Positions 12,695 through 21,038 of a stretch of DNA of 64,000 nt are shown here, piece by piece; positions within the stretch are counted from its first letter, which is position 1, and every line of letters starts with the position of its first letter. The notes under the pieces were generated by a model that made no database searches, had not been told where the DNA came from, and worked only from the letters and a program-made list of their open reading frames with translations. Origin of the DNA: Antedon mediterranea (Eukaryota > Echinodermata > Crinoidea > Comatulida > Antedonidae); contig NC_092671.1 in the NCBI RefSeq assembly GCF_964355755.1, forward strand, positions 12,320,501 through 12,384,500. The letters are read 5' to 3'. The translations under genes and the position numbers were made by a program.

Positions 12695-12779
12695 TATTGT
12701 CATTGGTACAGAAGTGTCGCTGGTGAAGTCATGTGTTCTCCATGATGTCATGCCTGCGTACTGCTTTGGTAATTATATG
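12695..12779 (+). ncRNA. MicroRNA-like hairpin, copy 1
   Basis: The sequence folds on itself around a 7-nt loop (about 12733-12739). The 5' arm (GAAGTGTCGCTGGTGAAGTC) pairs with the 3' arm (ATGTCATGCCTGCGTACTGC) over roughly 30 base pairs with a few mismatches, G-U pairs and small bulges, the geometry of a pri-miRNA. It lies after stop codon A of the MyRIP-like gene and would be intronic in the alternative form. I do not recognise either arm as a known miRNA family. A short degenerate MITE is the main alternative. Confidence 0.45.
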
Positions 12780-12780
12780 G

Positions 12781-12786
12781 AATAAA
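12781..12786 (+). terminator. Candidate poly(A) signal, MyRIP-like form A
   Basis: First AATAAA found after stop codon A, about 510 nt downstream and immediately after hairpin copy 1. Confidence 0.35.
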
Positions 12787-13024
12787 TATTGCATTAATTT
12801 TGTATATGCTTAAAAGCTATTGAAATACTACCCAAATCAACATTATGGGATTTTTTAAATAAAAAAAGTACATATACAGTATGTACGCATAAAATACAAT
12901 GTAATATTAATAATATATATATAGTCATTTACAAATAAATAAAAGAAAATAATAGACAATAATATTACTCAAATTCTGGACAATTTAGAAAAAAGAAACA
13001 TTTGTTATACATCCATCAGTATTA

Positions 13025-13110
13025 TATTGTCATTGGTACAGAAGTGTCGCTGGTGAAGTCATGTGTTCTCCATGATGTCATGCCTGCGTACTTCTTTAGT
13101 AATGATATGG
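13025..13110 (+). ncRNA. MicroRNA-like hairpin, copy 2
   Basis: Near-duplicate of the hairpin 330 bp upstream, sharing a 66-bp identical core. Its 3' arm differs by a few bases (TACTTCTTTAGTAATGATAT) and pairs better with the invariant 5' arm, extending to the outer TCATT/AATGA segment. Conservation of both arms while the flanks have diverged suggests a retained folded product. Confidence 0.47.
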
Positions 13111-13701
13111 AAAGAATATTACATTAACATTATCTTGTATTTTGGTTGTAAAGTATATACAATCAGAATTGTATTATTGTATTGTACTATAAAAATTAAA
13201 CTAAACAAATTTATCTAAATAGGCCAGTTATATTTTGTTAAAATATTTATAATATATACAGTAGTATGGTTTATTTCTTTATGATGCTTTTTAATAATAA
13301 CAAAAAATGTTTAATTACAAAAAAGTATAAATTCTTATTACAAAATTATCATAAACAAAATTAAATTCTTATTTTTAATGAAGTAGAAGATTAAAATTGT
13401 TTGTATTTAAACAAAATTATTTTACATTTTTAAAAAGGGAAATACATTTACGTACATTTAATAACATCACAAAAACATAAAAATACAATAACAAATAAAA
13501 GTGCTAGTTTATAAACTGAGAAAACATCTTCAAAATGACCTGGTTTTTTTTCTTCAAATTTTGAACAATTGTTTAAATTTAAATTTTATCAGGTTCTTGT
13601 ATTTTTTTTTTATACCAGTGGTATAAGGCAATTAGTAATAAAAGCTATTGAACTTGCATATAAATTACTGTATGATAATTGGCAAGCCATGACTGTTGTA
13701 T

Positions 13702-13817
13702 AAAGCCCTGTCTACACTATCAAACTTTATGTGACAAAAAATGTGCCCATATATGGACATGATTATGTCATATCACTACCATAATTTAGCATATCACTAC
13801 CATATTTGGGCACATCA
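13702..13817. mobile_element. MITE family M1, copy 2 (3' truncated)
   Basis: Starts AAAGCCCTGTCTACACTATC and carries the internal TATGGACATGATTATGTCAT and ATCACTACCATATTTGGGCAC words. The second terminal repeat is missing. Confidence 0.75.
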
Positions 13818-14623
13818 TGTGGTTGTTTTCGTGTCAATTTTCCTGATGGATTTCTCTTGATTTTGTTGCTCACTTATGAGGTGAAGCTAAACTGTTGTTC
13901 TGATGTCGTGCTAAGCAATAACAGTCAGTGTGGCCGCAGCAGTATATTAATTTGAGTTATTTTTAAAGCATTTTAATATACATTAGAGTCATTTCCTTCC
14001 TCTGTCAAAAATATTTGGTCAAAAAGTACTGTTCTTTCACTCACTCAATAGCTGATAATTTATATAAATTTGTCAAATATGGTATATTGATTAATCATAT
14101 CATTAATATATTGGATATATGTATATATACCAATGTGATTGTTTATGAATACCATGATAATAATGTGCATATCATTAACTAAATATGGTGTTTTTTTTGC
14201 AAGTCTATAACCAAATATGGTTAAATAAATTTGCATATATATGTGTATGATTATAATATTTATTCAATACTATGATTATGTACATTTTGAATATGATTGT
14301 GATTACTATACTTTAAGATATATATTGAAATGTCTCTTGCGATCGGAAAGTTGAATGTTTTAGTGCAACCATATCCTAAAGGCATGAAAGGTGATATAAT
14401 TACCGTAATTATGATTACAGTTGTAAACCATTGTAAGTTAAGATACGAGAAGACATCGTGTATTTTAAGAAACAGTAGTGTGATAGCTTGGTGGTTAACA
14501 TTGATTCACGTTTGGTAAATGTATGTATGCAAGATTGGAAAAAAAACAATCATAAATTACACAGTTTTGAACGTCACTGTAGATACGGATTGTTGTAGAT
14601 CATCAATTAAGCTATATATTATA

Positions 14624-14815
14624 CAGGTGAATTAAGGGAACACCTTCAGGACCCAACAAAGTTTCCCTTAATCATATGAGTGTCCAATGAATAGAGATTA
14701 GTTTACTGTTGATACGAAACATAATTTCTCTCATTCGTTTCATAAGAAAATGTAACTGTCACTTTAATAGAGGTGTCCCTGCATAGGTGTGTCCCCTCTG
14801 AATATGTGTTAGCTG
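14624..14815. mobile_element. Possible pogo/Tigger-like fragment
   Basis: CAGGTGAATTAAGGGAACACC near the left and a GGTGTGTCCCCTCTG...GCTG end flanked by TA resemble degraded Tigger-type termini. Similar wording (GGGAACACC, GGGGTGTCCC) occurs at 11945-12075, just before terminal exon A. Confidence 0.35.
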
Positions 14816-15138
14816 TATTGTCACATATAATGTTATTCATTCATTTCATGAGCAACTGTCCATTTTTAAATATAGATATTATAGAGAAGTATGTTTTATG
14901 TTATATATGAAATATCGATGTACTAGTATAATGTGTAATATTTAAAGTTGTATTTTTCTGCATGTAAATACACTTGTAAATCCTCTGTTACTGTATATAT
15001 CATACATGTAGAATAAAATATGTATACTTGCTGTGTGTAATAATATGTATATTTAATAGATTAAAATGTATTATAACAATATTATAATTAATATAATTTA
15101 CTTCATTGTAGTATATGTAACATTGTCTATGAAATTTA

Positions 15139-15175
15139 AAAAAATATATATATATATATATATATATAAATATAT
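15139..15175. repeat. (TA)n microsatellite
   Basis: An uninterrupted run of TA units with minor breaks, in the AT-rich stretch downstream of the MyRIP-like gene. Confidence 0.85.
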
Positions 15176-15296
15176 ATAGATGTATTAAAATTATTGATTG
15201 GTGCTTTATAGTTATTTTAAACGGCAAATTTCCAAAGATAATGTAAATTTTAATAATACTGTTTGAGTTGGCAAAAATTAAATTAGGTTATCATAG

Positions 15297-15354
15297 TAAT
15301 ACCAGGGAAGAGTGAAATTACAATTGTAATTTCGCTCTTCCCTAGTAATACTAC
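15297..15354. repeat. Short palindromic element, copy 2
   Basis: Near-perfect 58-bp palindrome; the left arm AGTAATACCAGGGAAGAGTG matches the inverted right arm with only a few mismatches. Probably a minimal MITE. Confidence 0.7.
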
Positions 15355-15795
15355 TATAGGCTAACATGGCCGCTCACAGGTAAACCACATACAAAGAAAC
15401 ACTATATATAAACTATTGGGAGTTGGATAAAAAATTTAAAATCATATATATTATTATTTATTTAAAATGTAAGAAAAAATGCTGTTTAAATAAAATTATA
15501 CTTTTCATATTAAAAGTAATCAGAAATAACTTAGACCTATGGAACCCATTTATAGAGAATTAGTAGTCGTTTCTTTCACAATTTTTTTACACTTTTTCTT
15601 TTGTTCAATAATTTTTTTCCTTTAAGATTTTGTCAACTGTTTTTTTTTAATATTTTACCTTGATTTGAGCAGTATCAATGCATTTTAATTTTTTTATTGT
15701 AATCGTTTAATATTATGTACTTTGTTTGAAATACTGACGTCATTTAGGGTTCAATCCAGTTCAAAAATATTATTTTTAATATTTATTCTTTATAG

Positions 15796-15857
15796 GTCGA
15801 CAGTATAAATGTAATGAGGCACGATTTGATAAAGACAAGTTTGTTGATATAAATCAA
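15796..15857 (+). CDS. MYRIP: Candidate alternative MyRIP-like exon
   Basis: Acceptor CTTTATAG, strong donor GTATGT. Taken in phase 1 after 11437 it reads G then RQYKCNEARFDKDKFVDIN and Q, open and ending at phase 0. Cys, aromatic and charged residues are mixed, unlike the low-complexity upstream exons. It could instead belong to an unrelated transcript. Confidence 0.38.
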
Positions 15858-16163
15858 GTATGTGGAAACGTTTTCAAAAATGTTTAATTAATAGCAGTAA
15901 TTTTTTTTTCGATGTTTTTTCATATACGGTTTGGTGCGTTATGCGTTTTAAAAACAAACTCACCTGCTTCCCTCGTGAAATGAAAATGTTGTCAGAGGTC
16001 AATATTCATTAAATTTAATTAAAATAGGAAAACAATATTTGTTATACTCTTCGTAAATTGTTAGTGATTTTATATTGAATATATAAAAAATGAACGGACA
16101 TGATCAAGTGTGTTAAGACGACAAATCACCTGTTTGCGAATATGTGTTTATTAATTACTTTAG

Positions 16164-16208
16164 AAAAGTATTTCACTGGAACCAGGCCATATTTCCCCAC
16201 CACAGTGA
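16164..16208 (+). CDS. MYRIP: Candidate alternative terminal exon B
   Basis: Acceptor TTACTTTAG. In phase 0 after the 15796-15857 exon it reads KSISLEPGHISPPQ and stops at TGA (16206-16208). The matching phases are the only support; transcript evidence would decide. Confidence 0.33.
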   Translation, partial: KSISLEPGHISPPQ

Positions 16209-16972
16209 TACACGATGGGTATTCCAGTGGAGTTATCTCCCTTTCCCGTAAAGTTGAAAAATCAAAGTATTAGTAGTGGTTGTAATCAATGTAATATAAA
16301 TAGGTATTGCTTATGGAACTCAACTTGTCAGTACCTGCCGCCTATTTTGGGATTGTCTGCCCTAGAGGTTAAGATATACACATTGTATTTAAAATGTCAC
16401 AATTTTATTTATTATAGTCTATGCATTATTATTGGTTTATAAACCGAGTTTGATTTACAATTGCTTAGTTGGTATTTTCTTTGTTGTAACGTTTATTTGA
16501 CCCATGTTGATGATTATGATCATGTTTCGTAATGATATTAATATTACGACAACATACTCATGTGAACTTTTGCCGGTTCACTGCAAACGACATCAACTTT
16601 AGTACCGTACTTTACACACCTTTCGGTCCTGAATAATTTCATTTCGATGGCGGAGTTAATACACAGTGTTGCATCACAACGTCTTCATCTTTGTCAATTA
16701 TTTCACAATTTATCTTTGTCAATATCATCATTATTATCACCATGGTCGTAATCAATATTTGTGATATTATTATCTAACATACACTTCTGAACAAATTCAT
16801 TCCGATTGCGGTGCTAGTACACAGTGTTGCATCACAACGTCTTCATCTTTGTCAAAGTATGTCACAATTCATCTTATATCATTATTATCACCATGGTCGT
16901 CATCAATATTTCTGACATATATTATTTACAAAGCAGATACATTTAAATACCTCAATTGCTTAAATAAAATTT

Positions 16973-16985
16973 AATATACATTCTC
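16973..16985. terminator. Opposed poly(A) signals
   Basis: AATAAA on the plus strand (16973-16978) is followed at once by ATTAAA on the minus strand (16985-16980). They are positioned to serve terminal exon B of the MyRIP-like gene and the ankyrin-CaaX gene, which end tail to tail here. Confidence 0.35.
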
Positions 16986-17255
16986 TAATAACATAGTGCA
17001 TACTTTATAACATTACAATACCAACTATGGGGAGTGAATCGATTATTAAACAAATGCTACTTTCAACTCGTGTCACTCAAAAGGCTTGTGATTGAGATGG
17101 TTTTTCTGTCGAAGAAAGAAATCCATGTGTATTTTTTGATACGATCTATATGATTCCCCAGTACAGATCGTCGTATTCTATATTAATAATTATATATGTC
17201 ATCTTTGCCTCATTGTTTCTTTCTCGATATGGCCTCCTCTTGTTATAGTTTGTCT

Positions 17256-17324
17256 TCATAAAATAACGCATGTTTCACTTTTGTTTGTCCTTTGCTTTTT
17301 GTTATCTTTAACTTCTGCAGTTTC
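17256..17324 (-). CDS. Ankyrin-CaaX gene, terminal exon with CVIL tail
   Basis: Reads ETAEVKDNKKQRTNKSETCV then IL and TGA. The lysine/arginine-rich stretch just before the CaaX cysteine is the polybasic arrangement seen in prenylated membrane proteins such as K-Ras and Rac1 (established for those proteins; inferred here). Acceptor TTTTTTTAG. Confidence 0.68.
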   Translation of the reverse strand, partial: ETAEVKDNKKQRTNKSETCVIL

Positions 17325-18674
17325 CTAAAAAAAGAAGTAAAAGTATAGGCTAAATTAAAATTGATTATTCAGCTCTAATTGTTTCAATAGCTGTCTTCAT
17401 TTAAACAGTTGATAAGGGACACGTTGTGTTCTGCGTTGAATACTATTGTTTTGTAGAATTTTCCAATCGAATTCTTACTTGTTATTCTTAGCTATAATTA
17501 CAACTTACCGCCACCTCGAAGTCTTCGTCTTCACAGTCCATCAGATCACCTCCCTGTTGGTCTTCCTCTGCAGCGGTCTGTAGAAACCGGTTTATATACT
17601 CCAATCAATACTAGTAATTATTACTGCATTTTTATCTAAATAATTATTATGTCGAATATTTCACCTAGTGTTCTTACAAGTCGTTGTTATAATACGTGGT
17701 TTAAAGTGAGATTTGCAATCGGAACTGGCGTCTGCATAATAATTATTAAGTAAAATATTCCGAATTTATTTACTCTCATTACTCTCATGATCGATACTGG
17801 TTTTTTATCGTCGATAATTTCTATCTCTCTTCCTCCCCACGTTGCACATTTCTGTTAGACTATTTCGTTTCACAGTTTTAATGATATTTTGTTAAATATA
17901 AATGTAACTGTTGTCATCTTAGATAATTAATTTCAAATAAAACTTCGATGTTAATTATTTAATAATAAATAACAAATGTTCACCTCGATTGTCCCTACTG
18001 TGTTTCCGTTCGAATCTGCTTCTTCTTTTGCATCTTTGGTCTTGTGATGCTATTAAATGATGATATTCAATATTAATATAGTTTAAAAATGCATTTTAAA
18101 GGCCAACTCAGACAGGTCTGACGAGTCGTCTCGTCGGGAGATAATTAAACATGTTTAAGGTTCTCGCGACGACGACCTAAAAACTACGCCCGACGCTATC
18201 TCAAGACGACTTGTCTCGTCGGGATTCAACTCACCAGACAGCACCGATGAGTCAAGACTTTTCGTCCGTCCTCGTCGTACGACGCTGTATGAGTTGTCCT
18301 TACGACAACGTTTCGGAAGACGCAGACCGAAAAATAGAAAAGGTTCGAATTTTGTGACATATTAATTGTGACGTTAAACTATTAAAGATTGGTTCCCACT
18401 AGCGACGTAAGAAAATGCCCTTCCAATACAGTAATTCTGTTTTCCCCCGCCTGCGTGAAATCAAACATGCGATGTTTGCAGTATTGTTGATTGAATTGAT
18501 TGAAATATATATTTATACTGGGTAACCTCTTCAGTCAAAGACTGGTCTCCCAGAGGGCCCAGTTGGTGATCAGTGGCTGTGATGTACTAATAGGCCTACA
18601 CCGGGGTAACTCCTTACTCGTCTCGAAAGATGTACTAGGTTCTTTAAAGTGCACATGAGCTATATGTGTACACT

Positions 18675-18707
<33 letters not shown>

Positions 18708-21006
18708 TTCGTTCTACCACCAGAACCATGGAGTGAGTGAGCCTCGAACTCCTGCCGATGTTATGGCTACGTAATGACGGTTCCACTGTCTTAACCGCTC
18801 GGCCATTCACTCACTGCTTGCTTCGTAATTACGCAATACAGCACTTTGCGTCAATACGTCGTACGTTGCGTTACGTTGCGTCGCTAGTGGGAACCACACT
18901 TTAATACAGTAGTTTGTTTAGTTTAACGTCACAGTTTATATGTCCCAAAAGTCGAGTCTTTTCTATTTTTCGGTCTGCGTCTTCCACCTTCACATCACTT
19001 AAAACTTTCTCATGGTTATATGGTACGGGGTATGGTATTATTACCTCTATATGCTGCTTCTTCAATGTGTCGTCAATCAGTTGTGTGATTTCATCCAGGT
19101 CCTTCTTAATAGATAAAGTACGAGCCGTTTCATTTACTGGTTCACCTCCTGACTTGTCTTCACACTATAAAAGAGATGACGATATTTACACCATGTTATA
19201 TTATACGATTGTAAACACTGGCTGCCGTCGAATTAGACCTATCGATTGGACCGTATTAAAACGTTACCTGTATATCCGAAATTGAGAAAATAAATATAAA
19301 TAGATCAGTATCCATGGATATGATGCACACCGTGTATTCACAGTTGACTTTAAGCTTTTAGTATCTAATTGATTTACGGATAGGTAACTTGCTGTTATGA
19401 GAACAATAATATTATCATCAACATTTTGTTGTAGTGTTGTAAACGTTTTCCAACCTGAATGGTATAAGTAAGATTCGCTTCTTTCTCAATCAGGAATCTG
19501 GCAACATTTATGGAACCATAACAAATGGCCAGCATTACAAGACTTGCGTTTGGAAGGTCTGGTTGGTCGGGATCCTAGAAAAATAAATAAAATCGCGTCA
19601 TGAATTAAGATTGATTCATTAACTATAGGAATTTAAAATAACTTTATTAGTGTAATGTTACGTAACGAACCACAATGATTTACCGTGCGTAAAAATAACC
19701 ACTACAATTCTACAACTAAATTAACGATAGTAAAAATTAAATTTAAGATGTCAATTCCTATGGTTGCGCACTACAGTGTGCGTCTGTTTGGGCTGTTTGT
19801 TATTTTACTAACCATGAGCTTGACGTTGATATTTGCACCTTTTTCAATTGCTACTTCTGCGTTTTCCACAATGTCACTTTTCGCAGCTGCTATAAGCTCC
19901 TAAAAAGTAAACACATCAATATGAATATATGATTAAATATTGAATATGTTTGATGATATCGTATATAATATGAATGGAAGGAAGATACGGACAAATTGAT
20001 GAGTGAATTAATGGATAAACAAATGGGTTGTTAAATGAATCAATGTAGAGATAAATGTAAACAGCTAAAGCAGAATACAATTGTGAAAGTGTAGGTCTGT
20101 GGATCTATGACATTAACATAACATTGGCGCGGCAGAAGTTGGATAGACTAAGGCAAAATTACGTACTTCGTTTGCAGACTGTTTGGTCTCAATGAGATCT
20201 GCTAATGAATCCATTTCTTTTTCTTTGGCAAGTTGGACCATGGTTTTCTCCGTCTTATCAATCTGTTGAAAGAAATTTAATAGACACTATGGTGTAGGTC
20301 AATCATCAGTCGTCGACAAATGTTTTTTTAAAACCTGCAATAGCGTGACGTTACACGATATTTAATTACTTTAGGCCTACTATACATTTTTATTTAGTAT
20401 AGCATATCCAAAAATCACTTGTTGTACTGTGTTGAATTTTAGTTTTGGATTTGATGCTGTATTGGAAGAGTGAGGTTTAACTCTGTTTGTAATACGTACA
20501 GTTACGCAGCATGTCAGGTCTGCTCCCCTGTCGACCAGCATTCGTGCAATCTCTTCATTCTTATTTTCAATGGCTAGCATAAGCAGAGTTTTCTTGCTTA
20601 AGTATCCACCCTAATGAAACAATACAGTTATTCAATTAGTGACATATTTTGATACAGCGGTATAGATATTATGTCATCACATTACGGGACGGATACACCG
20701 CTGCTATACTAAGTCCAGCAAAATTATAATGACGGGGTCTATTATTTTATAATTATAAGAAACAATCGATATTTGTAACCTACCTGACTTTCATCTACAT
20801 CGGCACCTTCATCTAGGTATTTTTCAGTATTGGATTTGTCTCCTTTAATCACAGAGTCGATAACATCCTACACAACATAAATGTGATTTAAAGTTAATGT
20901 CAGGTTTACCTGAATCGCATTCTTCTAGTTTACAAAAATAGATATTTAGAATTTTAACATACAATACCTCTCTGAGCCTCTGTTTGACGCTCCAGTTACC
21001 AGACAT
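17256..21006 (-). CDS. Prenylation-tailed ankyrin-repeat protein, 286 aa (joined gene model)
   Basis: Ten coding exons on the minus strand, all phase 0: 20968-21006, 20784-20867, 20500-20610, 20167-20262, 19813-19899, 19455-19574, 19045-19164, 17984-18049, 17509-17577 and 17256-17324. The start is MSGNWSVKQRLRE. Residues about 14-219 form six ankyrin-type repeats, one per exon, with motifs such as TLLMLAIENKNEEIARMLVD followed by RGADLT, and LVMLAICYGSINVARFLIE. The tail is acidic and then basic, and ends SETCVIL-stop. CVIL fits a CaaX box, and Leu at the last position normally favours geranylgeranylation, so membrane attachment is predicted. I do not recognise the protein family; ankyrin repeats imply protein binding but not which partner. 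Confidence 0.8.
17509..17577 (-). CDS. Ankyrin-CaaX gene, acidic exon
   Basis: 23 residues including DLMDCEDEDFEVA, strongly acidic. Acceptor TTCTACAG and perfect donor GTAAGT. Confidence 0.66.
17984..18049 (-). CDS. Ankyrin-CaaX gene, linker exon
   Basis: 22 residues, HHKTKDAKEEADSNGNTVGT then IE, charged and probably disordered. Acceptor TTAATAG, donor GTGAAC. Confidence 0.62.
18312..18985. mobile_element. Foldback/TIR element with long inverted arms
   Basis: The left arm (about 18312-18407; GACGCAGACCGAAAAATAGA ... GGTTCCCACTAGCGACG) is repeated inverted at about 18879-18985, roughly 95-100 bp per arm. The centre holds a SINE. It sits inside the ankyrin-CaaX gene between its sixth repeat exon and the linker exon. 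An ACGAGTCGTCTCGTCGG-rich stretch just left (18100-18300) may be part of another degraded element. Confidence 0.72.
18490..18814 (-). mobile_element. tRNA-derived SINE, full-length copy nested in a foldback element
   Basis: Same family as the copy at 6106-6430, in reverse orientation and highly similar over the whole length, including head, body and tail. It interrupts the inverted-repeat element at 18312-18985 and so is the younger insertion. Confidence 0.82.
19045..19164 (-). CDS. Ankyrin repeat exon 6 (module B, position 3)
   Basis: 40 residues with ETARTLSIKKDLDEITQLID, parallel to the third repeat exon. Acceptor TTTATAG, donor GTAATA. A foldback transposon lies about 65 bp beyond its donor. 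Confidence 0.75.
19455..19574 (-). CDS. Ankyrin repeat exon 5 (module B, position 2)
   Basis: 40 residues with LVMLAICYGSINVARFLIEK and ANLT, parallel to the second repeat exon. Acceptor TTTCTAG, donor GTTGGA (weak). Confidence 0.78.
19813..19899 (-). CDS. Ankyrin repeat exon 4 (module B, position 1)
   Basis: 29 residues, ELIAAAKSDIVENAEVAIEK then GANINVKLM; it parallels the first repeat exon. Acceptor TTTTTAG, donor GTTAGT. Confidence 0.77.
20167..20262 (-). CDS. Ankyrin repeat exon 3 (module A, position 3)
   Basis: 32 residues with KTMVQLAKEKEMDSLADLIE, a degenerate ankyrin helix pair. Acceptor CAACAG, donor GTACGT. Confidence 0.75.
20500..20610 (-). CDS. Ankyrin repeat exon 2 (module A, position 2)
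   Basis: 37 residues, containing TLLMLAIENKNEEIARMLVD and RGADLT. Donor GTACGT, acceptor CATTAG. The closest match in the gene to the ankyrin consensus. Confidence 0.8.
20784..20867 (-). CDS. Ankyrin repeat exon 1 (module A, position 1)
   Basis: 28 residues, DVIDSVIKGDKSNTEKYLDE then GADVDESQ, with acceptor GTGTAG and donor GTAGGT, phase 0/0. The GADV end is a typical ankyrin hairpin. Confidence 0.78.
20968..21006 (-). CDS. Ankyrin-CaaX gene, first coding exon
   Basis: Begins at the ATG read from 21006 and encodes MSGNWSVKQRLRE, with donor GTATTG. The exon itself starts at 21038 after a polypyrimidine acceptor, so at least one non-coding exon lies upstream. An upstream out-of-frame ATG gives only a three-codon reading frame ending just before the real start. 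Confidence 0.72.
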
Positions 21007-21038
21007 CTTTAGATTAACATCGGCGTAAGTCTTCACAA

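Larger units (their letters stand above)
12271..17255. other. Region between terminal exon A and the ankyrin gene
   Basis: Contains the two hairpins, an M1 MITE, a Tigger-like fragment, a (TA)n run, a palindrome and the candidate alternative exons. A duplicated block near 16640-16900 (TACACAGTGTTGCATCACAA and CGTCTTCATCTTTGTCAA, about 155 bp apart) is also seen. No other gene recognised. Confidence 0.55.

Noticed and set aside
12690-13110. Duplicated block as mutually exclusive coding exons (an open frame starting YFIVIGTEVSLVKSC exists in both copies)
   Set aside because: The copies are identical at synonymous as well as other positions, and the arms are self-complementary, which fits a folded RNA better than protein selection.
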